DNA of 64,000 nucleotides, taken from positions 1-64,000 of the forward strand of contig VCJN01003432.1 in the NCBI GenBank assembly GCA_006384855.1, written 5' to 3'. Below are positions 40,054 to 50,802 of the stretch, one piece after another (the first letter of the stretch is position 1; every line of letters begins with the position of its first letter). The DNA comes from Tetraselmis striata (lineage: Eukaryota > Chlorophyta > Chlorodendrophyceae > Chlorodendrales > Chlorodendraceae). A program made the position numbers and the translations under genes. The notes under the pieces are model-generated. The model saw only the letters and a program-made list of their open reading frames with translations, searched no databases and was not told where the DNA came from.

Positions 40054-40644
40054 TTACTCGCTATGGATAACTAGTAGCTTCCACCTCAGCAAGGGGGGGA
40101 GGGGGTCGGGCGAGGCAGGAGAAGGCGTCACAAGATCGCCTCTTTTGTACTTAGGCACGTATGGTCGCCTACTCCATATGTCCTCTTCAACTTGCCAGAG
40201 TATTTTGAAGCTTGTGTGCTCTTGGAGGGGCAGCCAAGCCTTGGACCACGCGCGGCTCACAGTCCTTCGAGGGAGCCATTCCCTTAGGGCGCCAAACACT
40301 ACCGGGCAGCTGTTAGCGGCCTTTTCCCGAATATTTGCCCACACGTCCCAAGGTAGATCGTCCCACAGGCAGTGCTGCTTGTCGGCGGGTACGAGCGCGG
40401 GGGCTGACCTTTCGTCCCCCACCGACTCATCATGTTCGGGTCCGGGGGCTGCCCGTTTCGCCACGGGCTGTGGCTTCGCGTCCGGGGCTGCATCCATCGC
40501 GCGTAGATGGGGAATACTTGTGTTGATATGACCTACCCTACCATCGGCAGCCCCGACGAAGGCAGTCGCATGTCTCATTGTTTGGGCTTGTGCAGACGCG
40601 TGCCGTCGAATTAAAAACTCATTACGCCAGATTACGCAACCCAT
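40054..40644 (-). CDS. F-box-like protein, hypothetical
   Basis: From the second Met (MDAAPDAKPQPVAKR, about 40497) the protein has a charged linker. It then has LWDDLPWDVWANIREKA and LPRRTVSRAWSKAW, spaced like the first and last helices of an F-box. It closes with a basic, Pro-rich end. F-box proteins bring targets to SCF ubiquitin ligases; this assignment is by pattern alone. The 3' end lies at the border of the family B element, so the original C-terminus may be lost. The neighbouring + strand ORF at 40886 is divergent. Confidence 0.35.
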   Translation of the reverse strand: MGCVIWRNEFLIRRHASAQAQTMRHATAFVGAADGRVGHINTSIPHLRAMDAAPDAKPQPVAKRAAPGPEHDESVGDERSAPALVPADKQHCLWDDLPWDVWANIREKAANSCPVVFGALREWLPRRTVSRAWSKAWLPLQEHTSFKILWQVEEDIWSRRPYVPKYKRGDLVTPSPASPDPLPPLLRWKLLVIHSE

Positions 40645-40778
40645 TTCCCGTTAAGGGGTAGCTACGGACGAATTGCGACCATGTAGCACGTATGTGTCAA
40701 ATGTGATCTCATTTAAACGCTAAATACGGTCGCCATACGGGACATTACGCGATGGATACGCAGCAAACCGGAGTGCGC

Positions 40779-40785
40779 TATATAA
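40779..40785 (+). promoter_or_regulatory. TATA box candidate
   Basis: TATATAA, about 107 bp before the ATG at 40886. A start roughly 30 bp downstream of the box would leave a leader of about 75 bp. Confidence 0.45.
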
Positions 40786-40885
40786 TAGCGGAGCGCGTGT
40801 CGTCCAGACGCGGCGCCTTACTTGACGCACACTCGCACACACGCAAAACAATACCGTAGCTGCTCGCCCCCAAGCACCCTCCATC

Positions 40886-41373
40886 ATGGCCACACACGCC
40901 AAGGTGACTTCAGGCACCCCCTACGGCAAAGTTGTGAGGCATGGAGGCATGACCATACCACGCGGTGCTTTGTGCAGTACGGGCCGCCTCGTTGATGAGG
41001 ACGCGTGCGGTAGGCAATGTTCCCTGGCGAGGCGACCAACTGCCATATCCTGCAGCCCCATGGCGATGACACTTTCGGCTTTGCTCTTTCGGATATATTG
41101 GAGATTTTCACTGAGCGGAAGCAATATGACGAAGCCCGGAAGGAGAACCTGCGTGGTGCACGTTTTCAAGTGCCCGATGAGGGTATCGTCACGCTGTATT
41201 TTACCTCGTGCGTACCCGATGCAATGCGTGCCCATATCTTGAACCCAGTGCCCGACGCCCACCCCCCCTCCCCACCACCCCCACGGGATATTACATGGGC
41301 ACTGGCGTTAAGAACGCCTCCGTCGACGGTCCATGCCATACTCGACGACGGTCCACCATCAAAGGTACAATGA
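40886..41373 (+). CDS. Hypothetical protein in two frames (frameshift or short intron)
   Basis: The first frame reads MATHAKVTSGTPYGKVV and ends its coding-like part near LVDEDACGRQ (41015). The second frame takes over at 41017 with MFPGEATNCHILQPHGDDTF, SDILEIFTERKQYDEARKEN, GIVTLYFTSCVPDAMRAHIL and a Pro-rich end to 41373. It is preceded by a TATA box. I do not recognise the family. The good composition of both parts suggests one gene broken near 41015, where GTAGGC could be a splice donor instead. Confidence 0.35.
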
Positions 41374-41499
41374 GTCGGCGGGTGGCTGACATGACTGCGT
41401 AGAGGATTAAAATTGCGCATGCGTTGACCGCCCCGTGCTGCGTTTTTGATGTTGCGCTTTTGCTGAGGACAATGCGGTGCTGTCGGCTGTCTTTGACGG

Positions 41500-41883
41500 A
41501 TGTCGACACTCGGACGGGGATCCCTTAAGCCATCTCGAGGTCTGCGAGGCGACGCCGCACTCGGAAGCCGCAGGAGAGTGTTTCGTTTGTTTTCGCGCTT
41601 GTTCGACTATACAGCCACCGCCGCAACGAAGCAATCAACACGCATACTGATTTTCGCCGTTACTGTGTCAGACTCCCACCTAGTCTTTACCTTGGGCGAT
41701 ACGCCGATCGTATCGAGTGTTCAGCGCAACAAGGTCGTGGCACTGTCGCTAGCGGGCATTGTTGCGTCGCCAGAGCTCAACGGTTTTGTGGGTATGCTTA
41801 AACAACAGCAGAAGAGGGCGGGCGGCATAATCAAGCACAACACCGACGCGGTCAAGAACATGGCCGCCACGCAACGCAAGTGA
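41500..41883 (+). CDS. Hypothetical protein
   Basis: This open frame has a central segment LIFAVTVSDSHLVFTLGDTP and VVALSLAGIVASPELNGFVGM, then a Lys/Gln-rich tail (LKQQQKRAGGIIKHNTDAV). The upstream part is Arg-rich and may not be coding; the frame before 41500 contains another open stretch in a different phase. Function is unknown. A proline/alanine-rich open stretch continues after the stop (41890-42110). Confidence 0.25.
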   Translation: MSTLGRGSLKPSRGLRGDAALGSRRRVFRLFSRLFDYTATAATKQSTRILIFAVTVSDSHLVFTLGDTPIVSSVQRNKVVALSLAGIVASPELNGFVGMLKQQQKRAGGIIKHNTDAVKNMAATQRK

Positions 41884-42849
41884 CAACGTCGACGAGGGTA
41901 GTAGCCCGAAGCCCCCAAGAAGGCCAAGCAGCCTGCCACGCCGGCGGCTAGAGTGCTCATGGCCGGGGCGGTCCTGAAGCCTGGGCGGGCGGTGGGGTTC
42001 GGGTCGCGGGCCGGCCGCCAGGCCGCCGTGGCAGCACTAGCCGCTGCCACCACCCGCGAGCAGCAAGCCCGCCCCCGCCGTGGCGGTCCCGGCGGCCGAA
42101 ACCGGATATAATTAATTTATTCTGCCCGCCCACTGTCGTTCGACTCGCCGTCCACTGCCGCGTGCCCGCTCACGCGGATAATGCAAGAGCAGCGAGATTG
42201 TGGGGCTTCTAGAGCGAGATGCAAAAATAGACACCACGGATATAGCGTCACGATGACGTGTCATATGCGCCTGAAGCAGTTTACTACGAGTACGGCACGG
42301 ATGACAACATACGAGTGCCATTATACTAGTAAGATTACGGGGTAATTACATGGTAATACGGGCTATTCACGAGGTGGCCCGGGAGCCTAGCTAGTGCTGT
42401 GACCGGCACCATGGAGCACGACATTGTTGTGGTGAATGCCTGCATTGATTTGAATAACATGGAGGTAGATGAAAATATGCCCTTTTCTGCCCCGCTGTCA
42501 GGAGACATTATGATTAAGGATCGCTTGAAACCCCAAAGGCAGCAAGACCAAGTCACCGTTACCCCAAGGTCTATGCGAAAGCATCCCAAGACGTAGATGC
42601 GTGACCGCCTCACCCAACACTTGCTATACTGCAATACCGCAGCAATACCGTAGCAATGATGCAGCGATGGCCGATGACCCAAGACTACATTGCATTTCCG
42701 AAGCGTAGCCCATGCGCGCAACCGGCTGCCAAGCCGCTAGCATATCTGTACAGATAAAGGTCGTGTACGCCCCGCCCGGTACACTGTAACAATCCTTTGC
42801 CGCAAACATTTTCCTTGCCTACGCTAAAGCCTCTCGCCTAAGGCTTGCA

Positions 42850-43302
42850 TTGGTTTCGTTCGAGCTATGGTTTAAGGTCCCCGCCGCGCTTCCACCGCAT
42901 ATGCCAGTCACCCGCCGCTGCCATCGTGGACGGCCACCCTGCCGGCGGCGCCGCCGCTGCAAGCACCGCCAGGGCCGAGGAGATCGACACCCGGTGGGTT
43001 GTGTCATCCTAGTCGAGCTGGCCCAGCCCGCGACCCGCGCGCTAGCCACATACGTCATCCCCGCATCGTCAACGGACATAATCCCCCCCCCCCCCCTTCC
43101 CCCGCGGCTACGCATGCCACAGCCACACCCCGACCCTCGGCCTATGACCACTTACTATGACGGCATGTGCGATGGCTGTGGCCGCATGAGGCACTCCATC
43201 GTATAATGCTCGTCGACGAGCGAGGCCCGGTGCGCGATAGTGGCAGCCGACAAGGCGGCTAAGGGCATTACCAAGCTGCACTTGCACCGACATGCCGGTT
43301 AA
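42850..43302 (+). pseudogene. Cys-containing relic similar in layout to the CACTA-like convergent protein
   Basis: The Arg-rich first part gives way to TTYYDGMCDGCGRMRHSIV. There is a TAA at 43204-43206, and the frame then goes on with CSSTSEARCAIVAADKAAKG and a His-rich end. The C-x2-C plus later Cys and the KAAKG tail resemble the layout of the cysteine-rich protein at 4012-4623, but similarity is weak. It may be a relic of another element. Confidence 0.25.
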
Positions 43303-43394
43303 AGACGGTTTGGGGCCACCCTAGATTCGATTTCGAATTATAATCAATCGGCAATCTTTCTTACTGGCCGAGTTTATCCCCCATCCTCGAGACG

Positions 43395-43775
43395 ATGGCT
43401 ATTTACATGCCCATAAAGAACGAGCTAGCTCATGACAGTGCGGCCGAGCCATGCGAGCCGGTGTCTGAGCACGATGGAGTCTCCTTTGCATGCCCGTTGC
43501 CTGCCGAGTCGGCACACTCGTTGCCTTCGCGCGACCTGTGTTGGTTCATGTTAGCAACTGCCGGCTTTGCCATTCGAGCTGACACAATTGTTGCCACACG
43601 TTATCCGCGATCGCAAAGCGTGCCGCTATCCAAAAATACTAATGTCGCCGCCCCGGCGCTACAGGCAAAGCCTGTCCGGCCAAGTGCATGCCCGCCCGCC
43701 TCCACCGCTTTAGTCATCGTGATGACTGCACTTGCATGCCTCGGAAATCGGCTAGAACATCGAGTTAATGACTAG
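43395..43775 (+). CDS. Hypothetical protein, 126 residues
   Basis: A complete open frame from ATG with ordinary composition. The N-terminus is MAIYMPIKNELAHDSAAEP, there is one hydrophobic segment (LCWFMLATAGFAI), and the second half is Pro/Ala-rich. No known motif. Confidence 0.25.
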   Translation: MAIYMPIKNELAHDSAAEPCEPVSEHDGVSFACPLPAESAHSLPSRDLCWFMLATAGFAIRADTIVATRYPRSQSVPLSKNTNVAAPALQAKPVRPSACPPASTALVIVMTALACLGNRLEHRVND

Positions 43776-45890
43776 GGACTATCCCAACTAGCGACTACAT
43801 CTGCGATTCGCTTATCCTTATTGGTTTTCGTCTGCATTTAGCGAGGTCTATGAGATACTGAGAATAACACGCTATGTGATACCGCCCGCACCTATATATG
43901 TTGTTTTACCCCCCTGCCATTTTAACCTCGGAAAGTCATGACGCCGCATCTGGCCTAAATACCGCTTCATCCACCCGTACCGGCCGGAACATATTTGCTT
44001 CACGCTGCCACAACTGCCACTGGCGACTTGCCAATGCCACCAACCAACTGGATCATGGATGTTTACCTCGCCGGCAACACTGTCGACAAGCATGCGACCA
44101 ACCACTGCACACACCGACAGTACTGGTATGCGCGCATACCACATGAAGGCTCTTAAGCTTGAGTCTACATGTAAGACATGTGTGCCCAATAGGACGTCTA
44201 CAACCCCCACAAGCCCCGCTTTGAAACCGAAAAAGCTTTCGTAACCTCTATGTCCGATAACAATTTACTATCTCTAAAACCCAAATAGACCGATTATCAA
44301 AGCTTACTCCCGCCCACTATGCTACGAGTACTACATTCCGGCGCAATGCTGTATTTTATAAGTGATGACGCCTTCTTTCGCCTGCGCAAAATAAAAATCG
44401 CGCCGCTCGAAAGAGTAATCATGGCGGCATACGACCTCAGGCCACTAGCGTCGCAGTCCCGCATATTAAAATTATACAATTATAAATGTATTTACATCAA
44501 AAACATGTTGAATGTATCATAACCAACTTTTAGATTTATATGAATCTCGCCGTTCTCGGCGGCCTATCTTTCCTCGCGAATAAGAATCCGCTTTCCAATT
44601 CGATCGCCGGCTCCCTCGCGTTCCCCGATGGCCACACCGTCAAATTCCCTATCGAGCCCCGCCCCGGTAATGTCGACGCCATTCATGCTATCACTATGGG
44701 CCGAAAATAAGTAAAAGATCCCTACACCGTATTCTTTTGCGCCGTGGTCCGCAAATACGACGCAACAAAAGACACTCATGCCCAATCCATTGATAATGAT
44801 ATTGCCACTATCACTACCGATCAATTTAATGAATATTACCCAACAAATTGGATCCCTGCTACTTGATCATAAATAAATATGCCAACCATATAATTCCCCT
44901 GTTTCACAATTACGCCCTAGCTTTGACTTTGAAATACCGCTGCTATAGGGATGCCCATGTACCACCCGGCAAATATATCGCCTTCCACCAATCCACCTGC
45001 CAAGAAAATAAAAAGCTTTTAACCGCCGTTTTATACAAGTATTTATTGGGCAATCATTCCGCCTTCTACGGCATCTGTCATAGCTGCCCAACATGACAAT
45101 ATGGGCATGCGCATGTGCATTGAATATCGTCAGTTGTTAAATATACCCGCCGAATAGGTTTTTCGAGACCACACGCCGCCATGTTTTTAAATATGCTATC
45201 CGGCGCTGCCGTATATTCCGCCCTAGACACAGTTTTGGTCCAACACCACCTTGAAATAATAATACGGACCTCCACAAAGTATCGTTTGAAACGGTCAGTA
45301 CGAATTCCTTGTCATGCTATATGACATGTCCAATGCCCCGTCGGCATTTTACCGTGGGATGAGAAACGTTTTGCAGGTGCATAAAAATACGTGTATTCTT
45401 GTCTACTTTGACGCCGTTAGATGTTTAGTATCTCCTTCGATGAACACATAATACAATGTATACCACCCTTGTTTTACTTGCCGACATGACATACTATTGC
45501 GACTGCGCAATTATCCTATGCCAAGAACGAACTCGAATATTTGGGCATTAGGTAGGCAACAAGGCACACGCCATTCTGATACTAACATTGCTGCAATTCG
45601 CGATTGAGCCCTGCCTGAAACTGAACAACATACAACGATTCCTCGAATAAGTCGGCAATTTCTCTTTCAAATATATACATAAATATTCTCGCATGACCGC
45701 ATCCCTTACATAATACTTTGTCCCAATAAACATAGAATTTATAGAAAACAGCGCGTACATGCACGTTGCCTTTTACGCACTTACACAATATATGCTTTGA
45801 CTACGCGTTAGTTAGGCGCTGTGATACTTTAGCAAAATGCAAAAGGACGCCTCCGACAGTGCGCTTATTATACCAAAAGTATCACAATAT
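43776..45890. other. AT-rich stretch without a recognisable gene
   Basis: Base composition is clearly more AT-rich than the flanks. The longest coding-like run is 44541-44865 on + (MNLAVLGGLSFLANKNPLS..., PGNVDAIHAITMG, then a stop, then YTVFFCAVVRKYDATKD). It is followed in another frame by 44848-45096 (KYRCYRDAHVPPGKYIAFH). Several stops break it. It may be a decayed gene from a source with different composition. Confidence 0.35.
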
Positions 45891-45897
45891 ACCCATA

Positions 45898-46600
45898 CCG
45901 TGGTGCGTGAAATGATTATCTATCGTATTCGCGCATGTTGGTGTTTTTGGGGCTGGACCAGATTCGGCAGCAGAGCACAGGGCGCAAAGAGCACCTACCG
46001 GCGTAAGCAACCAGACAGCTAGTTATTTAGTCAATACAAGTTTGCAGCACATCCATGTAATTCAAACATGATCCGATTCCATACTGCCCGATGCATAGTG
46101 CCGCACACATCAGCGCAGCGATGCATTCCAGAGACCGAGCGATCATAGGCAAAGCAAATGAATTACACGCCAGTCCAATCATGTGCCGCGTCACAAGCCA
46201 GGTCTATAGAACGGTCGAAAGCTAGCTGACCGTCAATGTCTCTCACATTCCGGATCATTTGCTGCACATGGTGCGTGAAATGGTTATCTATCGTATTCGC
46301 GCATGTTGGTGTTTTTTTGGCTGGCACAGATTCGGCAGCAGGGCACAGGGCGCAGAGAGCACCTACCGGCGTAAGCAACCAGCCAGCTAGATATTTAGTC
46401 AATACAAGTTTGCAGCACATCCATGTAATTCAAACATGATCCGATTCCATACTGCCCGATGCATAGTGCCGCACACAACATTGCAGTGATGCAGTCCCCG
46501 AGACCGAGGCAACGCAAATGAATTACACGCCAGTCCAATCATGTGCCGCGGCACAAGCCAGGTCTACATAACGGTTAAAAATTAGTTGACAGTCAATCAC
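45898..46600. repeat. Tandem duplication, period about 365 bp
   Basis: 45898-46260 and 46263-46600 match over almost their whole length (both contain TCTATCGTATTCGCGCATGT and CATCCATGTAATTCAAACAT). They differ by small indels. Confidence 0.85.
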
Positions 46601-47225
46601 GGAGGGGGGTGTCTCAGGCCGTGCATCGGCCGTGCGCGGGGGGTAGGTCGTTGAGTCGCTCAGCGGCGAAGCGCACGCATCGCCAAGACAAAATGCACAT
46701 GCACACAACAACATATATGCACATACCAAAGATAACACAGGGGGTCGACACATATACCGACCGGCAGAAACTTTGATATGGTTCTATACTGCCGGATTCT
46801 GAAGTTTGACTAGGGCGGGTGCCGGATCTGGTCCAAGGATCACTCTGACAACGAGGGGACGAGGGTCGAGGCTAGGCAAAAAGTCGAGTGCGCACTGTGA
46901 CTCGTCCGCGCTCACCTGACAAGCTTTCGCCGTGCTCCGCCTGGATGATGGCGAAAACCACCGTGGCGGCAGGCTTTAGTGTCCTCGAGACGATGTGCCG
47001 GGCCTTGAGTGACCGAACCGGGTATGGTCGCCCCACGAGCGGCGGGCGTGGGCTGGGTGGTGATGGCCAACTGACTGTTCCGGCGCGTCGCGTAAGCATC
47101 CGGTTATGCGTGGGCCGCGGCGAGGGTTGCTAATGCGCCGATACCGGTACCCTACAGTTAGGCGTGGGCAGGCGTCCAGCCCTCCTTCCCCTCAGGAATA
47201 CGGCGCTTGGGGTTGCGACGTTAGA
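46601..47225. other. No recognisable gene
   Basis: Short frames on both strands (46872-47133) with no motif. Confidence 0.4.
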
Positions 47226-47506
47226 TGTTAGGCTCTAGCTTAAGCTTGTTATTTAGGCCCTTTAGGATGCGGCGGAAGGATTTAGAAAGTATGGCCAATC
47301 TCTTTTGGTTACATGGGTTCCTGGGTTATAGGCTGTCTCTGAATTCTACCTAGTAGACTTGTCCGAGGCGGTATTTACATCCGCCGAGGTCATAGTCATA
47401 CCAATGCAATGTTAGCCGGATGTCGTGGGATACCCGTGCTGTGTTAGCCACGTACGGCTTGAGTCAGAGAACTCTAGAAAATTCCAGAACATTCTTCGGC
47501 CTTATA
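47226..47506 (-). repeat. LTR fragment of the 58-62 kb chromovirus family
   Basis: It matches 62362-62640, the 3' two-thirds of that element's 5' LTR, with scattered substitutions. Both start with TGTT on the + strand. Similarity ends at CCTTATA. No internal element sequence follows, so this is a truncated solo LTR or relic. Confidence 0.8.
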
Positions 47507-48095
47507 TACTACTTTTTCCCCTACCTATTGGGTTGAGCGGAGGAAAAGGAGGACCGCGTCCGAAATCGCCTCGCATACGAGAGAATCGATACCGGTTTAA
47601 ATACGGTTTTATAACGGATTTTCAGGCGTCCTCCGTCCGTCCTCCGTCCTCCATCCTCCGTCCTACATCATACGCGCTTCGTGTATGAACCGTCATTCGT
47701 TCGGCATTCGCTCGTTTTATTTCACGGTACAGGTACGTGTACGGCAAAGTTCTGAATGGACGCGCGTGTATTCTAGCCTAGGCACGTCATATATCCGTCT
47801 GATACGCCAAAATAACGCGGTACCGCAGCGCGTTTTCACTGCTGAATCAGCAAGCGAGACGTGCCCGCCTCTTGTATACAACGACTTTACGGTTTATTAC
47901 ATTTTGGCTTTCACAAATGCGCACTACAAACAGAACTAACAACAACTATGAAAGGTTGCCAACAAAAGAGATACATAAGCCTGAAACAAAGGTCGAGCCG
48001 TAGGCTAGGGAGCCAAGAACCAAGGAGGAGCCAAGGGAACCACAAAGTCGCTTAGCTGACAGGAACCAAAGGGACCCCCGCTTCGGGGTAGGCTA
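47507..48095. other. No recognisable gene
   Basis: There are short open frames only. It contains a CCTCCGTCCTCC-like repeat (47629-47665) and a short direct repeat around GGAGCCAAG (48008-48030). Confidence 0.4.
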
Positions 48096-48743
48096 TTAGC
48101 AGCGGCGAGGACGCTTGCAGCCAATGACCCGGGTCATAGCAACACATGCCGACGAGCGACGCGACGTAGGCGCAGGAGCACCATCACGTGCCACACGCGT
48201 GGCCGCGACCCCGCCAAGAACGTTATCTGCATGCGCCATGCTGATGAGCAAAGAGAAACGGCGGCGCCACGCAGACAAGAGTAGGCCGATTTTTTGGCCA
48301 GTGTGTGTGTGGCTAGCTTTCGCGAGCTCCACCAAGAAAGCCTCAGCGTGCGGGGCCAGCGAGCCAAACTCGGAAACGGCAAAAGGAACAAAGCGAAGCA
48401 TGCCGGCGGCGTTTCGGACACCTTCGTCATACTTCTGGATTTTGTGGCGCTCTGCAGCCCGCAAAGCGTTGGATCCGAGCTTGACACACCGAGGATGGGG
48501 GCAACGACACGGTAGTATAAGTATATGCTGTAAAATGGTGCTGTAAAAAACGGTCGCTGCGATGCGGGGGCAGTCCGCCGACCCGGGGCCCGGCGTCCGT
48601 CGACGGACGGGCGACGGTCGAACGACGGCATCCGGCGCCCGGTGCCGGTACATGCGGCGGGCATGGCGATTCGCGGCGTGCCCGTCCCGCAGACCTGACG
48701 ACCGGCCCGACCTGCGCGGCCTCGTGCGGGATGCGAACCGCAT
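48096..48743 (-). pseudogene. C-terminal remnant of a non-LTR retrotransposon ORF2
   Basis: The useful part is residues 90-185: LRAAERHKIQKYDEGVRNAA, LRFVPFAVSEFGSLAPHAEA, then a linker and RRRFSLLISMAHADNVLGG. This resembles the end of many plant and algal LINE proteins, after the reverse transcriptase (AAERRKxxKY, FxPFAxExFGxLGPEA, SLxLQRANA). The N-terminal 60 residues are Arg-rich and probably out of frame. The RT domain itself is missing, so this is a relic. Identification is by family pattern only. Confidence 0.5.
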
Positions 48744-49139
48744 GTAGGCGGCTTGTACTGTATTGCTGATCTTGTAATGCTGCTTTTTTTTTTAGGGGGG
48801 GGGGGGGGGGGGGATTATTGAGTCAAAATGAGCACATTTCTGGACTCAAAATTGCACCCCCCTTAACTCAATATTGTACCCCTTTTGGGGGTGCGAATTT
48901 GAGTTACGCCTCACACTGTACGAATGTACTGTGAAACTGGCATTTGACACATTCCTTTTCTTGCCAACACTGTACGAGGTACTATTCAGTGAAATAAACC
49001 TGCACTATGTACCACACGCCTGTCCACCGCCCTTTGACGAGATGCGTCGCTACCCTTCCATGCTAACCGTATTTTTGCCTCGAATGCTACGCCGCCACTG
49101 TGCTTTCCACTCATCTACCCCTCGCAAGCTCCCTCGCGC
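48744..49139. other. No recognisable gene; G tract and palindromic motif
   Basis: It holds an 18-base G tract (48796-48813) followed at once by the GAGTC palindromic motif (48816-48852). Confidence 0.5.
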
Positions 49140-49923
49140 TTGTATTCTTTGAGGCATCTTAACGCTTCTCGGTGCACAAAAGCATGGCAGACCGTCCTGG
49201 CAGAGCAAAACGCACATCTGCCCGCTAGCAGAGTCATGTGCGTGGCGGGGACATCTGCGGCTGCACTTGGCTTTGACCCAACGAGCAGGGCTCTCGACAC
49301 ACTGCTAGTGACCCCCATGGCGCAAGATTCTCCGCAGATGCACTTGCGCTCCGGCAAGAGGGCGTCCCAGGCGCCAATACCCACGACTCAGCCCGTGAGG
49401 CCCATGCAGCCGGGCGGTGGGCAACATGGAAGCGGACCGCTATGGCCCGGGGCCGGAGATTCGCAGCCTTCGCCTCACGGCGAGCCTCAGCCTGACCCCC
49501 CAAGCCTCAAGGTGTGCCACATTTGGTCCCTTTCCCATGAGCGACTCCAACGGTACGCGGACTCGCATCTTCGCTTGCACTTCTCATCATGGCGCCGTGG
49601 CATGCGTTAAGCGCACCTCGCCGTCGCGCATCTCGACATGAGTGGTGACACCCGCCCCGTTTCCCACCCGTTTCGTGTTTTCGTCCTTGTCTGCCAACGA
49701 CCTCTAACACATCATGCACGATCCACAGTACCCGATGACCTCAGACTGCAAGGGAGGGACAGGGGCGAGAGCACGGTGAACATGCGGGCCTTCTTAGCCT
49801 CTGAAGACCACCGGCTTGTGTACAACGAGCTGCGGGGGATTTGCAACGAGTATGTCCAAGAAGCTCACCGGCAGATGCGAATCTCGTCCCCTGGTGAAAT
49901 GGCCCGGCAAAAGCCCTCGTCAT
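49140..49923 (+). pseudogene. Unidentified ORF region split by the hAT insertion
   Basis: Two overlapping frames have coding character. The first, 49200-49600, reads VMCVAGTSAAALGFDPTSRA, DSPQMHLRSGKRASQAPIPT and VCHIWSLSHERLQRYADSHL. The second, 49760-49923, reads VNMRAFLASEDHRLVYNEL, YVQEAHRQMRIS and PGEMARQKPSS. The hAT element begins at 49924. The sequence resumes at 55702 and stays open, Arg/Gly-rich, to about 55940. The family is unknown; a gag-like protein is possible. Confidence 0.3.
49916..49923. repeat. hAT target-site duplication, left
   Basis: CTCGTCAT, identical to 55694-55701. Confidence 0.9.
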
Positions 49924-49949
49924 TAAGGCTCCGCATCAAGAATCAATAA

Positions 49950-50340
49950 AAGATCGAATCATGGTGCACAAGAAAGATCGTGAATCGCACCAAGAATCAA
50001 TATTTAGGCGCGGAATTTACTGGTGCACCGATATGTACGTGGTAGATTTACAGGTGCACCGATATTAAGGTGCCGGAATTTACTAGTGCACCGATATTTA
50101 TTGGGCTGTAATATTCGGTGCACCGATATTTAGCTGGCGGAATTTACTGGTGCACCGATATTAAGGTACCGGTATTTACTGGTGCACCGATGTTTCGGTG
50201 CCAGAATTTACTGGTGCACCGATACCTCGGTGTCGACATTTACTGATGCACCAACATTCAACCGCATATTATACCGATGCACCAATATTTATCTGCGTAA
50301 TTGAATCAACGACTGGTGCACCAAGAATCAACCGAGAATC
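49950..50340. repeat. Left subterminal repeat array of the hAT element
   Basis: About eleven copies of GGTGCACCGATATT or close variants, spaced near 31 bp (for example about 50020, 50051, 50085, 50120, 50150, 50181, 50212). Such arrays are the usual transposase-binding sites of hAT elements. Confidence 0.85.
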
Positions 50341-50802
50341 AGCCACAGTGGGAGACATGTGTCATCGACGGCTTCGGTCGTGACGATGCGTGGTAACCAC
50401 GATCTGACGGCCACTGTTGGACAATTGCGGGATCATTGCTCCCCAATTGCATCGACGCCTCGACGGCAATGAAATGACCATTGAGATTATCGGACGGTAC
50501 AGATATAATCTTCGGTGGATCAACCCCTCACGATCCCATATGGTATACCGCAACGCGGTTGTTGGGCGCGGTCAGGGTGCTGGAAGGGTTTCCCCCGGTG
50601 AGATCAATCGGCTGGATCCAGGTGAGGGCGCGGGCGCGGAGGATATAAACCCCTGGCGGGTTTATTCGCCGTGCTTCACCGGGTTTATTCGGCCGCGATT
50701 TTCCAATACTTTGTGCAGTACTCGTCAGCAATAGTGGCGCGTCAAGCAGCCGCGCGCCGGTAGCAGTTTTAGTACCGTACGCCCGTGTCACGAGTTCAAA
50801 CG

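Larger units (their letters stand above)
36823..40075 (+). mobile_element. Family B transposon, copy C (longest uninterrupted copy)
   Basis: Homologous to 13516-15669 plus 17650-18100, and inverted to 12740-13515. It carries a zinc-finger frame, two C tracts (37796-37812, 39105-39134), a 30-bp GC-rich unit pair (38820-38885) and the C-terminal domain frame. It is inserted in a DDE transposase relic. No convincing terminal inverted repeat or target duplication was found, so its class remains open. Confidence 0.6.

Noticed and set aside
46872..47133. Overlapping frames on both strands as possible genes
   Set aside because: They are short, without motif, and equally open on both strands.
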